A stretch of 64,000 bases of DNA, from NCBI GenBank assembly GCA_900116395.1, contig FPAN01000004.1:248001-312000 (forward strand), read 5' to 3'. The translations under genes were made by a program, and so were the position numbers. This DNA is from Lachnospiraceae bacterium XBD2001 (GTDB lineage Bacteria > Bacillota > Clostridia > Lachnospirales > Lachnospiraceae). The first letter of the stretch is position 1. Each line of letters begins with the position of its first letter. Positions 51,765 through 61,527 of the stretch are shown here, piece after piece. The notes under the pieces are model-generated. The model had not been told where the DNA came from and searched no databases. It was given only the letters and a program-made list of their open reading frames with translations.

Positions 51765-52922
51765 TTATGACTTACCTGTCTTGTGATTGGACACTACGTC
51801 GAAGACAACGGCTGCAAGAAGAACGCCGCCCTTAACTACGTACTGCCACATGTCAGACAATCCGAAGATGGACATACCCTGGTTGATAACACCGAGGAGT
51901 AAAGCACCGATCATGATTCCAGGAACGGTACCGGATCCACCGTAAGCACTAGCGCCACCGATGAAGCAGGATGCGATTGCGTCCATCTCGAAGGAGTTAC
52001 CCATGTTACCGTCAACGGAACCGATACGGGAAGCCATTAACAATCCGGAGAAAGCTGCTAAGAAGCTCATCCAGAAGTAAGCACGGAAGTAAACCTTACG
52101 AGGGTCAATACCGGAAAGCTTGGTAGCCTTCTCGTTACCACCTACTGCGTAGAAGTAACGTCCGAATACAGTGGAGCTTGTTAAGAATGCAAAAATCAAA
52201 ACAACAACCAAAATCCAAAGAAGCATTACCGGGATGCCCTTGTACTGCATCAACTTGAAGGTGTATGCAACGATTAATAATGCGATTACACCAATCTTCA
52301 AATAAGAGCTCACTGCAGAAGGAACATCGTATCCGTTCTTCTTCTGATTTGCACGGCGAAGAATAGTAGCTACGATTAATCCAATTGCAACAATAATACC
52401 TACGATCAAAGCGGATACACAGTGATTCTGACTGTCAAGTCCAGGTATGTTCACATAAGAAGTAAACAGGTTCAAGAACTTTTCATTGGAAACAGCAATA
52501 GTTCTGGAATCCAAAATTACACGAGCGAAACCACGGAATAAGAACATTCCACCTAAGGTACAAATGAATGGAGGAATGTGTACATATCCGATTAAGTAAC
52601 CCTGCCATACACCGATGACACATCCAACTGCCATGGAAGCAAGAATTGCTACCGGAGCAGGTGCACCAACGGATAACAGCTTCGCAGACAATGCTGCGGA
52701 TAAGCAAAGGGTGGAACCAACGGACAAGTCGACGTTACCACCGGTTAAGATACAAAGGAGCATACCGCAGGCCATAACCAAAACGTATGCGTTCTGTAAT
52801 AACAAGTTTGAAATGTTCTGAGCCATCAGCAATCTGCCGCCGGTCAGGAACGAAAAGAAAATAAATACTGCAACCAAGGCAATAACCATGGTGTATTTTT
52901 TAATAAAAGCTTTGAAGTTCAT
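51765..52922 (-). CDS. gguB: Monosaccharide ABC transporter permease (GguB/MglC/XylH type)
   Basis: A 385-residue membrane protein with about ten helices, of the branched-chain/sugar permease family: LLLQNAYVLVMACGMLLCILTGGNVDLSVGSTLCLSAAL and FIGGASAYGGSGTVPGIMIGALLLGVINQGMSIFGLSDMWQYVVKG. It forms the channel for the sugar delivered by the lipoprotein upstream. It is longer than RbsC and matches the GguB/XylH subgroup. It follows the ATPase gene by 10 bp. Confidence 0.9.
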   Translation of the reverse strand: MNFKAFIKKYTMVIALVAVFIFFSFLTGGRLLMAQNISNLLLQNAYVLVMACGMLLCILTGGNVDLSVGSTLCLSAALSAKLLSVGAPAPVAILASMAVGCVIGVWQGYLIGYVHIPPFICTLGGMFLFRGFARVILDSRTIAVSNEKFLNLFTSYVNIPGLDSQNHCVSALIVGIIVAIGLIVATILRRANQKKNGYDVPSAVSSYLKIGVIALLIVAYTFKLMQYKGIPVMLLWILVVVLIFAFLTSSTVFGRYFYAVGGNEKATKLSGIDPRKVYFRAYFWMSFLAAFSGLLMASRIGSVDGNMGNSFEMDAIASCFIGGASAYGGSGTVPGIMIGALLLGVINQGMSIFGLSDMWQYVVKGGVLLAAVVFDVVSNHKTGKS

Positions 52923-52932
52923 AATTCCCCTC

Positions 52933-54480
52933 CTATTGATGTTGTTTGTCAGAAGCTAAAATTGCACTCATAATCTTCTCCTGAGTTGCCTCTTCCTTGG
53001 TAAATTCGCCAACCATTTCACCTTCGTTCATAACGTAGATTCGGTCACACATACCAAGAAGCTCCGGAAGCTCAGATGAAATCATGACTACCGCCTTACC
53101 CTGGGCAACCATATCATTCATGATGCAGTAGATCTCGTACTTTGCACCAACGTCGATACCACGGGTCGGTTCATCCAAGATTAATACGTCCGGCTCTGCG
53201 AACATCCACTTGGATAAGAGTACCTTCTGCTGGTTACCACCGGAGAGATTTCCAACTGCCTGCTGAATACTCGGGGTCTTTGTTTTCATAGCTGCTACAT
53301 ATTCTTCCGCAGCCTTGTTCTCAGCTGCGACATTGATGACACCGCGCTTGTCACTAACCTTTGACATCTTTGCCATGGTGGTGTTCCAAGCGATGGAATC
53401 GGACAGAACCAAACCGTTGACCTTACGATCTTCGGTAGCGTATGCCAAGCCATGCTCAATGGCATCGTGCTCATTCTTCAGATGCACTTCCTTGCCGTTG
53501 ATGAACTCCTGGCCGGAGATGTGGGAACCGTAGCTACGTCCGAACAGGGACATTGCAAGCTCGGTACGGCCGGCACCCTGCAGTCCGGAGAATCCTACGA
53601 TTTCTCCCTTGTGAACCTTGAAGCTTACGTTCTTGTCCACACATTTTTCTGTATAAACCGGATGGTAAACCGTCCAGTTCTTCGCTTCAAACATTACCTC
53701 GCTACCCACGTTGTGCTCACGAGCAGGGAAACGATTGGTAAGCTCTCTACCAACCATTCCCTTAATGATGCGTTCCTCATCAATGTTGTGATCTGCATTG
53801 GAAATCGTTTCGATCGTAGCACCATCACGAAGTACCGTGATGTTATCCGCACAGTACGCAACCTCGTTCAACTTATGGGTGATAATAATGGAGGTAAGTC
53901 CTTCTTTCTTAAAATCAAGAAGCATATCCAAAAGCATCTTGGAATCTTCCTCGTTCAAGGAAGAGGTCGGCTCATCCAAAATCAACAGCTTAACGTTCTT
54001 GGAAAGTGCCTTGGCAATTTCAACCAGCTGCTGCTTACCGGTACCGATATCCTTAATCAGTACGTTGGATTTTTCCTTCAGGCCAACACGCTTCATCTGG
54101 GTCTGTGCCTCGCTATAGGTCTTGGCCCAGTCAATCTTACCAATGCTGTTCTTACGCTCATTTCCCAAAAACATATTCTCAGCAATGGTCAACTCAGGAA
54201 TCAAAGCCAATTCCTGATGAATAATAACAATACCTTTACTCTCAGAATCGTGAATGTTGTTAAAGGTACATTTTTCTCCGTTATAAACAATATCTCCTGT
54301 GTATTCCCCAAATGGAATCGTTCCGGAAAGTACATTCATCAGAGTGGACTTTCCTGCGCCGTTTTCACCGACGAGCGCATGTATTTCACCGCGCTGCACC
54401 TGGAGATTAACATCGTCCAAAGCTTTAACACCGGGATAAAGCTTGGTAATATTTTTCATTTCCAATATATAATCTGCCAA
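52933..54480 (-). CDS. gguA: Monosaccharide ABC transporter ATPase (two-domain, GguA/MglA type)
   Basis: The 515-residue protein is a tandem of two ABC domains. The first has the P-loop GENGAGKST, then [17 protein letters not shown] as its signature region and [11 protein letters not shown]. The second has a degenerate Walker A ([13 protein letters not shown]), [15 protein letters not shown] and [19 protein letters not shown]. This asymmetry is normal for the sugar ATPases MglA, RbsA, XylG and GguA. It energises the permease encoded downstream. Confidence 0.93.
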   Translation of the reverse strand: MADYILEMKNITKLYPGVKALDDVNLQVQRGEIHALVGENGAGKSTLMNVLSGTIPFGEYTGDIVYNGEKCTFNNIHDSESKGIVIIHQELALIPELTIAENMFLGNERKNSIGKIDWAKTYSEAQTQMKRVGLKEKSNVLIKDIGTGKQQLVEIAKALSKNVKLLILDEPTSSLNEEDSKMLLDMLLDFKKEGLTSIIITHKLNEVAYCADNITVLRDGATIETISNADHNIDEERIIKGMVGRELTNRFPAREHNVGSEVMFEAKNWTVYHPVYTEKCVDKNVSFKVHKGEIVGFSGLQGAGRTELAMSLFGRSYGSHISGQEFINGKEVHLKNEHDAIEHGLAYATEDRKVNGLVLSDSIAWNTTMAKMSKVSDKRGVINVAAENKAAEEYVAAMKTKTPSIQQAVGNLSGGNQQKVLLSKWMFAEPDVLILDEPTRGIDVGAKYEIYCIMNDMVAQGKAVVMISSELPELLGMCDRIYVMNEGEMVGEFTKEEATQEKIMSAILASDKQHQ

Positions 54481-54565
54481 TGTATTCCCTCCTGCCTCAC
54501 TTTGTAGTGCAGTCCAAATAGTTCCCTCAATAAAAAAGTTCTTACGAATAATTTTTCAAAAATAT

Positions 54566-54592
54566 CGGGGTGAGGCAGAGCGCCTCGCCCCG
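54566..54592 (-). terminator. Hairpin between the binding-protein gene and the ABC ATPase gene
   Basis: CGGGGCGAGGC and GCCTCACCCCG form a strong stem followed by ATATTTTTG on the minus strand. It probably attenuates transcription so that the binding protein is made in excess over the membrane components. Confidence 0.65.
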
Positions 54593-54625
54593 AAAATAAC
54601 CTAAATTGTAAACCCTTTTAAAATA

Positions 54626-55825
54626 CTAGTTAGTAGCCTGTGGATATCCGTTAGCATCTAAGGTGTAGTATCCGGTATCAACAAGTTCCTTCTGAAGGTT
54701 GTCCTTGGTTACTACGGTAGGTACCAGTAAGTAAGAAGGAATCACACCTTTACCGTTGTCATAAGACTCGGTATCATATGCACAATCAAAGCTCCATCCG
54801 GAAGCGCTGATTAAGCCTTCATCAGGAGTCTCGCCGTTTAACAAAGCGATACCAAGATCAAGTGTAGCAACTGCCTCGTTAGCAACTGCCTTGTATACGG
54901 TCATGGTCTGCTTGCCATCAACAAGGTTTGCAAGGTTAGCAACGTCACCGTCCTGTCCGGTAATGATAACGTCCTTAACATCTCCCCAGTAATCAGACTC
55001 GATTGCCTGAGTAACACCAAGAGCGGTAGAATCGTTAGAGCAAAGAGCTACGTCTAACTTAGTCTTTCCATCACTATAGTTAGAAGCTAAGATGTTCTGC
55101 ATACGGTTCAAAGCCTTGTCAGTTGCCCACTGTGGAGTTGCAACCTCATCGAAATCGGTCTGTCCGGACTGAACAACCAAAGTACCTGCATCGATGTACT
55201 TCTTCAATACATCGTAAGCACCGTTGAAGAAGAATCCGGCATTGTTATCAGCAGGATCACCTGCGGTAAACTCGATGTTGTAAGTCTTGTCACCTGCATT
55301 AGCAAGGTCTAACTGCTTCTCAACGAACTCACCCTGTAACTTACCTACAGTGTAGTTATCGAAAGATACATAGTAGCTAACTGCATCAGTGTTCATAATC
55401 AAACGGTCATAGGAAATAACAGGAATGTTAGCATCCTTAGCGTCTGCAAGAACCTGAGTCAGGGACTCACCATCGATTGCTGCGATTACAAGCAAGTCAA
55501 CATCGTCAGCGATAAGGCCTTCAATATCCTTAACCTGCTGATCGATCTTGTTGTCGGAGTAGGTAAGCTCTACAGCGTATCCCTTGCTCTCGAACTGCTC
55601 CTTCAAGTAAGAACCGTCACGGTTCCATCTCTCAAGAGACTGTGTTGGCATTGCGATACCAACGGTCTGGTCACCACCTGCTGTTGTAGTCTCCTCAGTG
55701 GTCTCCTCTGTGGTAGCTGCCGGTTCATCAGCACCGGTATCAGCTGTTGCAGCTTCCCCGCATCCGGTTGCCAATGTAGCTACCATTGTAGTAGCCAGTA
55801 AAAATGATAATAACTTTTTCTTCAT
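54626..55825 (-). CDS. chvE: ChvE-like monosaccharide-binding lipoprotein
   Basis: The 399-residue lipoprotein begins MKKKLLSFLLATTMVATLATGC, with the lipobox Cys at residue 22, then a Thr/Glu-rich linker. The binding fold is of the periplasmic-binding family 4 (VGIAMPTQSLERWNRDGSYLKEQFE, DLLVIAAIDGESLTQVLADAKDANIPVISYDRLI, VIITGQDGDVANLANLVDGKQTMTVYK). The start at 55825 was chosen at MKKKLL with GGAGGGAG before it; the upstream extension is not a signal sequence. It feeds sugar to the permease and ATPase downstream. Confidence 0.92.
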   Translation of the reverse strand: MKKKLLSFLLATTMVATLATGCGEAATADTGADEPAATTEETTEETTTAGGDQTVGIAMPTQSLERWNRDGSYLKEQFESKGYAVELTYSDNKIDQQVKDIEGLIADDVDLLVIAAIDGESLTQVLADAKDANIPVISYDRLIMNTDAVSYYVSFDNYTVGKLQGEFVEKQLDLANAGDKTYNIEFTAGDPADNNAGFFFNGAYDVLKKYIDAGTLVVQSGQTDFDEVATPQWATDKALNRMQNILASNYSDGKTKLDVALCSNDSTALGVTQAIESDYWGDVKDVIITGQDGDVANLANLVDGKQTMTVYKAVANEAVATLDLGIALLNGETPDEGLISASGWSFDCAYDTESYDNGKGVIPSYLLVPTVVTKDNLQKELVDTGYYTLDANGYPQATN

Positions 55826-55932
55826 ATTAGCTTTCTCCCTCCTTAATACAAAGATTGGTTTTTTGATAGTCAAATCGTATCATTTCCAACGCGCCACTTT
55901 TTTGCCAACCAATAGCACATTTTTTTGAACAT

Positions 55933-55968
55933 AAAAAAAGACCTTTGAACAAGTCAAAAGGTCTTTTC
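55933..55968 (-). terminator. Terminator between the sensing genes and the ABC transporter genes
   Basis: AAAAGACCTTTGA pairs with TCAAAAGGTCTTTT and is followed by TTTTTATG on the minus strand. Confidence 0.8.
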
Positions 55969-55989
55969 CTAATTTGTGCTATCGGTGTG

Positions 55990-57069
55990 CTAGTCCACTT
56001 CCGTTTCCTCTTCCTTCTGGAAGTACACTTCCTCTTCAGAGTGGAAACCACCAGCAATTATCACACTTTCCATGTTTTCTTTGGTCACTGAAATCGGTTT
56101 CAATTCCAGATATGGAACGTCATAGTTTCCATTATTTATCGTAGGCAGGCTACTTAAATCCGCCGTTCCATTGGCCAGTTTTACCGCATACTGGGCAGCT
56201 ACCGTTGCCTCCTGCTCCACAGATTTAAACACCGTCATTAACTGTGTGCCCTGTACAATTCGCTGGCATGCCATCAGATCTCCGTCCTGTCCGGTGATCA
56301 GTACCTTGCCTGCTAAGCGTTCCTCGGACAATACCCGGAACACCTGGGTTGCAATATCATCATTGCCACAGATCACCGCAGATACATCCGGATAATCAAT
56401 CAGTGCGGTCTTCACTGCGTCGTAGCCTTCCGCAGCATTCCAGTTGTCACAACGGTAGGTATAGACAATTTCTAAGTTGGCATCCTTCAGCTCCTTGCCG
56501 ATGCCCTTCTCCACCTGCTTCACGTTCTCATCCGTTAGCGGGCCGCCAATCATGAAGACTTTACCACCATCCGGAAGAGCGCTTTTTAATTCGGATGCCA
56601 TGAGACGTCCTACCTCTTCATTATCGAAGGAGATGTAGAGATCTTCGTTGCCGTCCACAATGGCACGGTCGTAGCTGATCACCTTGATGCCGGCATCCTT
56701 CGCTTCTTCGATAACCGGCGCAATCGCCGCACAGTCCACCGGAATCACCACAATCACATCCACCCGTTCCTTAATCAGATAACGAATCTGGTTGATCTGC
56801 TCCTGTAAATCCCCGTTGGCGCTCTGAACGTTGACCTTGGCGCCTAGATTCTCCGCAGCGGAGATGAACACATTCCGATCCCGAAGCCACCGTTCAATCA
56901 CGAAGGAATCGAAGCTCATGCCGATGACAATCTCATCATCGTCCCGCACGGCATCCGCGTTTCCAACCGCTTCTGCCGTCTTTCCACAGCCGGCTAACAT
57001 CATACTTAAGCATAGACCAACTGCCACCAATACTGTTCCCCAACGTTTTTTTGCAAATACCTTTCTCAT
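55990..57069 (-). CDS. Second sugar-binding lipoprotein (RbsB/ChvE-like)
   Basis: The 359-residue lipoprotein has a signal peptide with lipobox LAGC (Cys 28) and a family 4 binding fold (IVIGMSFDSFVIERWLRDRNVFISAAENLGAKVNVQSANGDLQEQINQIRYLI, DVIVVIPVDCAAIAPVIEEAKDAGIKVISYDRAI, VLITGQDGDLMACQRIVQGTQLMTVFKSVEQEA). It resembles the ABC-linked binding protein downstream. It lies 18 bp after the response regulator and is probably the sensing or delivery partner of the anchored sensor rather than the transporter's only binding protein. It ends in an acidic tail. Confidence 0.9.
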   Translation of the reverse strand: MRKVFAKKRWGTVLVAVGLCLSMMLAGCGKTAEAVGNADAVRDDDEIVIGMSFDSFVIERWLRDRNVFISAAENLGAKVNVQSANGDLQEQINQIRYLIKERVDVIVVIPVDCAAIAPVIEEAKDAGIKVISYDRAIVDGNEDLYISFDNEEVGRLMASELKSALPDGGKVFMIGGPLTDENVKQVEKGIGKELKDANLEIVYTYRCDNWNAAEGYDAVKTALIDYPDVSAVICGNDDIATQVFRVLSEERLAGKVLITGQDGDLMACQRIVQGTQLMTVFKSVEQEATVAAQYAVKLANGTADLSSLPTINNGNYDVPYLELKPISVTKENMESVIIAGGFHSEEEVYFQKEEETEVD

Positions 57070-57087
57070 ACCTTTTCCCCTTGTCGG

Positions 57088-58671
57088 CTATCCTCGATAT
57101 TCCGAAGGTGATACACCTTCGTACTTACGGAAAATTCGACTGAAATAATTCGGATCACTGTAACCGCAGAGGCCACAGATTTCCTTGATGCTGTACTTCG
57201 GATTCACCAAGTATTCCTTCGCCTTGGCAATTCGTGTCTGGGTGAGATACTCAATGAAGTTCTCCCCCACTTCCTGCTTAAACAGCTTACTGAAGTAATA
57301 TGGGCTGATGTCCACCTGGCGTGCTACATCGTCCAGGGTAATCTCTTCGGAAAAATGTTCTTTTATATAAGTAAGGGAGCGACTGACCACGCTGTCGGAA
57401 GTCTCTTCCTTGGTGGTCTGAATCTCATCGCAAATCTTGCGAATCTGCTCGAAGAACCACTCCCGCAGTTCCTTCTCGTTATTGATTCTCGCCACATCCT
57501 CCAAGTAATTCTCATGGTGTCGAAATTCCATACGAAGGGTTCCGGCTTCCTGGGCCTTCTGCTCGATACGAAGTATGATTTCCAACAAACGCATCTTAAT
57601 ATCACCCAAGGTGAACTGCTCTTCCCCAAGGAACCACTCCACAATCTCTTCCCCGCAGGATAGGGCGCCGTTCAAATCCGCCTTCATGCCAAGCTGTACC
57701 AAACGGGACTCTAACTCCAGCGGATATCCGGTACTCTCTTCCGTTGCCGCCGACACGTCCATGATATGTACCACATGGCGGTCGCTACGGGACAAGGCGC
57801 GGATGGCATCCTTGTAGGACATATAGATATCATCAATGGAAGTAACATTACCGATACCTCCACGGAATTGCAGATCCAAATCCGTCTCCATTTTGCGGAT
57901 ACTGTTTCGCACGCGGGAGATCATCTCCACACGTTGCTCATAGCTTGGATGCTCCCGTTCGAACGGAACATAGAGCATCATGCGGTTACCCATGATCGGG
58001 CCCACGACACAATCCATGAAGGCATGGAGGGTTTCTACCATACTGGAATAATTCTTATTCGCCCGGACGTTAGAACCCATGGCGTTGGTCAGCTTACCAT
58101 TCTCGAAGGTATCACCGAATTCCAACACCACCATATAACCATACTCATCGTGAATATCCAACATCTCTAAGTAGTTCCTGGAGCTTCCGCTCTCATCCTT
58201 CTGGAGCAGATTATTAATGAAGGCACTCTCCAACATCGGAATGACAATCTCTAACTTCTCCCGCACCTTCAAATCCGCACTACGCTTCTTCCTAGTCTCC
58301 TCCACCTGCTGCATGGCCCGCACACAAACATCGATAATCTTCTGCTTGTTCACCGGCTTCATGACATACTCCATAACGCCTAAGTTCACCGCTTCCTGGG
58401 CATATCCGAAACGGTCGTAAGCGGTAATGATGACAAACACAATGGAGGTATCGAACTTGCGAATCTCCTGGATTGCCTGGATTCCGGAGAGGCCCGGCAT
58501 CTGAATATCTACGAAGGCAATATCCGGATGGAACCCCTGGGCCTGCTCAATGACCTCACGACCGGTTTTGGCCGTGGCAATCTCGCAGTCACTTCCGAAA
58601 TTCTGCTGTATGGTATTTTTGATGGAATCACGCATGATTCCTTCGTCATCTGCAACTAAAACACGAAACAT
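57088..58671 (-). CDS. YesN/AraC-type response regulator
   Basis: The 527-residue regulator has a receiver domain (VLVADDEGIMRDSIKNTI, IAFVDIQMPGLSGIQAI with the phospho-Asp, then KPVNK) and a C-terminal AraC helix-turn-helix pair (LDDVARQVDISPYYFSKLFKQEVGENFIEYLTQTRIAKAKEYLVNPKYSIKEICGLCGYSDPNYFSRIFRKYEGVSPSEY). The middle ~270 residues are a helical linker region common in YesN proteins. It should activate the sugar transporter genes. It begins 5 bp after the kinase gene. Confidence 0.93.
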   Translation of the reverse strand: MFRVLVADDEGIMRDSIKNTIQQNFGSDCEIATAKTGREVIEQAQGFHPDIAFVDIQMPGLSGIQAIQEIRKFDTSIVFVIITAYDRFGYAQEAVNLGVMEYVMKPVNKQKIIDVCVRAMQQVEETRKKRSADLKVREKLEIVIPMLESAFINNLLQKDESGSSRNYLEMLDIHDEYGYMVVLEFGDTFENGKLTNAMGSNVRANKNYSSMVETLHAFMDCVVGPIMGNRMMLYVPFEREHPSYEQRVEMISRVRNSIRKMETDLDLQFRGGIGNVTSIDDIYMSYKDAIRALSRSDRHVVHIMDVSAATEESTGYPLELESRLVQLGMKADLNGALSCGEEIVEWFLGEEQFTLGDIKMRLLEIILRIEQKAQEAGTLRMEFRHHENYLEDVARINNEKELREWFFEQIRKICDEIQTTKEETSDSVVSRSLTYIKEHFSEEITLDDVARQVDISPYYFSKLFKQEVGENFIEYLTQTRIAKAKEYLVNPKYSIKEICGLCGYSDPNYFSRIFRKYEGVSPSEYRG

Positions 58672-58676
58672 CTCTT

Positions 58677-60161
58677 TTAGGTCTCCTTTTTCGGTAATCG
58701 CAGGATTACCTTCGTGCCCTGATTCTCCCCCGGGCTTACAATCTCTACTACGTTCACATCGTCATAGTAGAGAGACAAACGGGAAATAACATTGTCCAGT
58801 CCGATTCCGGTGGAATCGTCTTCGTGGATGGTTTCCACCCGTTCCATAATCTTTTGAATCTGCAGGGCATCCATGCCCTTGCCGTTATCCTCAATCACGA
58901 TTTTTACCCGATCCGGATCGTTCTGAATCGTTAACCGAATCCAGCCTTCTCCAATCATATCTCGAATTCCGTGGTTCACTGCATTCTCTACCAACGGCTG
59001 CAGAATCATACTCGGCATCCGGAAGTTCAGTGCTTCCTCGTCCACTTCCTTGGTAAAAATGATTTCACCGGCGAATCGTACATTCAGGATATAGATATAA
59101 TTTTCAACGATGGACAGCTCCTCTTCAATCCGGGCGTCCTCCGTTCCCTTCTTAACATTATAGCGGAAAAAGTCCGCCATCTTCCCTAAGAATACCGCAG
59201 TCTTCTCGTCATCCTCCATCTCCGCCAACTGCACACCGGCATTCAAGGAGTTAAAAAGAAAATGCGGATTGATCTGGGCCTGTAGGAACCGAAGCTGTGC
59301 CTCCTTCAGATGGTTCTCCATCAGAAGCTCCTGCTCCTTCATCTGCTGTTCCTTCTCGGCGCCTTCCCGGACCTTATCAATGTAGAGGTTCAGGGAATCC
59401 AACATGGCGTTGAAGGCACGGGTTACAATACTAACCTCATCCTGGGCTTCCGTCTCCGGAATCCGCTGTTGCAGGTTACCGGCACCAACCCGGGTGGCCG
59501 CCTCTGACAGCTGGGTCAGCGGAGCAACGATACCACGTGTTGTAGAAACAACAACCGTAATACCAATCACCATGATGACTACAATCAAAATCGCAGATGC
59601 CACTTCCATATAATTGATGGCCTGCTGCAGGGTCTCATAACTGCGGGCGTTGTTCTGGAACAACAGCTCATTCAACTCTGCCAAATCATTGTAAATGAAG
59701 TTATACAACTCCATGGCCTTCTCATAGTTCTGTCGGTAGGCCTCCACATTCATACCACGCTTGGCGGTAATGGCGTTATCTGCGTAGAGCAAAAAGTCCT
59801 CCGACATGCTACGGATATTTTTCTGCAGGAGGAACACCCGGTTATCACTAATCTGGTTACTCAGTTGTCCTGTCAGCCCCCGGTAATTCTCTGCCGCCGC
59901 ATAATAATCCGACAGCGCATCGTAATCCCGAACTTCCAGATACTGGTAGAGGTCCTGCTGTACCATGTCTAGGTTCTGGCGAAGTTCCGCCATATTAACG
60001 TTACTGGCGTAGACCGTATCCAGTCGGGTAATCAGGGAATTGATCATGAAGTACATAATTGCAGTACTGATTAACATCAATACACTGGTAAAAAGTACCA
60101 CGTACAACAACTTGCGGCGAATGGGATAATCCCGCCATCTGCGTCTTCTACTCATGGGCAA
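58677..60161 (-). CDS. YesM/LytS-type sensor histidine kinase
   Basis: The 494-residue kinase has two membrane helices (about residues 14-38 and 190-212) around an extracytoplasmic helical sensor, a HAMP domain, the phosphoacceptor block LRFLQAQINPHFLFNSLNAGVQLAEMEDDE, and a C-terminal ATPase domain (PSMILQPLVENAVNHGIRD, VIEDNGKGMD, GIGLDNVISRLSLYY). It phosphorylates the AraC-type regulator encoded next. It overlaps the anchored binding-protein gene by 14 bp. Confidence 0.93.
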   Translation of the reverse strand: MPMSRRRRWRDYPIRRKLLYVVLFTSVLMLISTAIMYFMINSLITRLDTVYASNVNMAELRQNLDMVQQDLYQYLEVRDYDALSDYYAAAENYRGLTGQLSNQISDNRVFLLQKNIRSMSEDFLLYADNAITAKRGMNVEAYRQNYEKAMELYNFIYNDLAELNELLFQNNARSYETLQQAINYMEVASAILIVVIMVIGITVVVSTTRGIVAPLTQLSEAATRVGAGNLQQRIPETEAQDEVSIVTRAFNAMLDSLNLYIDKVREGAEKEQQMKEQELLMENHLKEAQLRFLQAQINPHFLFNSLNAGVQLAEMEDDEKTAVFLGKMADFFRYNVKKGTEDARIEEELSIVENYIYILNVRFAGEIIFTKEVDEEALNFRMPSMILQPLVENAVNHGIRDMIGEGWIRLTIQNDPDRVKIVIEDNGKGMDALQIQKIMERVETIHEDDSTGIGLDNVISRLSLYYDDVNVVEIVSPGENQGTKVILRLPKKET

Positions 60162-61179
60162 GATCCTCCTTCGTCACGAATTCCAGATCAATGCCGTAGT
60201 ACGCATTGGTATAGCCGGTGGACTCATACTCCAAAAGAGCATCTACACTCTCCCGGCCCATCTCTTCCGTATTCATTACGAGAGAGGTGCTGACCACACC
60301 GTTGTTCACCGCTTCCTTGGTCATATCCGACAAGTCATAACCCACCACCTGTACCCGACCAACCAGGTTGTAATCTACCATGGTCTGGCACACAATCTCC
60401 GTGGTGGATGTGGAGAAACAAACGATATAATCCGGCATCTCTTCCCCGTTGCGGAAGAGGTCGTGAATATCCTCATCTGCTAGGAAAAATCCCTCCGTTG
60501 CCACACGGGTTGCCCCACAGGACACCCGGCGCTTGGTCTTATCATGCTTCACCAAATCGGTATTGATCTGGGTAAAAATCTGATACTGGTTCGCATCCAC
60601 CCGATCATCCGTCAGAAGCACGGTGATGTTGTAATCTTCTTCGTCATCCGGAACCATATCAATCAAGGTTCTGGCGTAAGCCGTTCCCAAGGACACCGGA
60701 TTGATTCCGATATAACTGATACGCTGGGACTGCGGCACATCTTCCATCAGGGTCACCACCGGAATTCCGGCTGCGGTCGCTTCGTTGATTTTCCCTTCCA
60801 GGCCTTCCTCCGTATTGGCCACCAGAATAATACCGTCCACGCTGCAGGCGATACTTTTGTCCATCAAATCACACATGGACTGCTTGCTCTCCGGCGTCCA
60901 GGTCAGCATCTCCACATAGGCATCCTGGGCATTGGCCTCTTCCTGGGCGTACTTGTAGACGTCCTTCCAATAGGACGCATAGGTATCGTCCACAATCAAG
61001 GCATAGTGCTTGCTATAGGCGGTAATGTTCTCCTCCCGATTGACACCTACCCGGTCTAGAATCGAATGGTAGGCAATATATGCGGAGATGGTCACCAGAA
61101 TCAGGATGACCACTCCAAGAAACACCGGATTGCGCATTTCCTTATATAGTTTTCCGGATTTGTTTTTTCTTTTACTCAT
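60148..61179 (-). CDS. Membrane-anchored sugar-binding sensor protein
   Basis: The 343-residue protein has one membrane helix near residues 20-42 (NPVFLGVVILILVTISAYIAYHSI) with no lipobox, followed by a periplasmic-binding family 4 domain (YALIVDDTYASYWKDVYKYAQEEANAQ, DGIILVANTEEGLEGKINEATAAGIPVVTLMED). It ends at the start of the YesM-type kinase, overlapping by 14 bp. By analogy with XylFII-LytS of Clostridium it should bind a sugar outside the cell and control the kinase. The start at 61179 (MSKRKN) has GGGGAGCAAG before it; 28 codons of frame upstream are likely non-coding. Confidence 0.85.
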   Translation of the reverse strand: MSKRKNKSGKLYKEMRNPVFLGVVILILVTISAYIAYHSILDRVGVNREENITAYSKHYALIVDDTYASYWKDVYKYAQEEANAQDAYVEMLTWTPESKQSMCDLMDKSIACSVDGIILVANTEEGLEGKINEATAAGIPVVTLMEDVPQSQRISYIGINPVSLGTAYARTLIDMVPDDEEDYNITVLLTDDRVDANQYQIFTQINTDLVKHDKTKRRVSCGATRVATEGFFLADEDIHDLFRNGEEMPDYIVCFSTSTTEIVCQTMVDYNLVGRVQVVGYDLSDMTKEAVNNGVVSTSLVMNTEEMGRESVDALLEYESTGYTNAYYGIDLEFVTKEDLAHE

Positions 61180-61233
61180 CTTGCTCCCCAAAAGCTCTCC
61201 CCCGGTATTCCTGAGGCAGAGTTTTACAGGTAA

Positions 61234-61266
61234 AGTATAACAGAAATGCCCCGTGGCGACCACGGG
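61234..61266 (-). promoter_or_regulatory. Promoter/operator upstream of the sugar-sensing operon
   Basis: CCCGTGG-TCG-CCACGGG (61250-61266) is a perfect 7-bp inverted repeat, and TATACT (61234-61239) on the minus strand is a good -10 placed 10 bp downstream. The repeat would sit over the -35. It could equally be a weak terminator for the copA transcript, which arrives from upstream. Confidence 0.45.
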
Positions 61267-61317
61267 ACATCCTTGTTATGACTAGCATATTTTTGCACAG
61301 TCGCATATAAAAACGAC

Positions 61318-61527
61318 TTACTCTGCACCCAAATACTGATAATCCTGCGCGGTGATTGCTGCGCGCACTGCCTCCTCATCGAAGTCTCCGCTTAAAGTAA
61401 TCACTGCATTGTTGTTCTCGTGGTTTGGAGTTGCGCTCTCAATGAACGGAAGCTCCTCTAAGGTCTTCTTCACTCTTGCTTCGCAATGTCCGCACATCAT
61501 ACCTTCAATCTTTAATGTCTTTGTCAT
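61318..61527 (-). CDS. Possible internal CopZ copper chaperone reading frame (in frame within copA)
   Basis: The last 69 codons of copA start at an internal ATG (61525-61527) preceded by GTGAGGA at 7-bp spacing. They encode a stand-alone heavy-metal-associated domain with GMMCGHC. E. coli copA makes a chaperone from the same gene by frameshifting; here internal initiation would do the same. This is a prediction. Confidence 0.4.
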   Translation of the reverse strand: MTKTLKIEGMMCGHCEARVKKTLEELPFIESATPNHENNNAVITLSGDFDEEAVRAAITAQDYQYLGAE

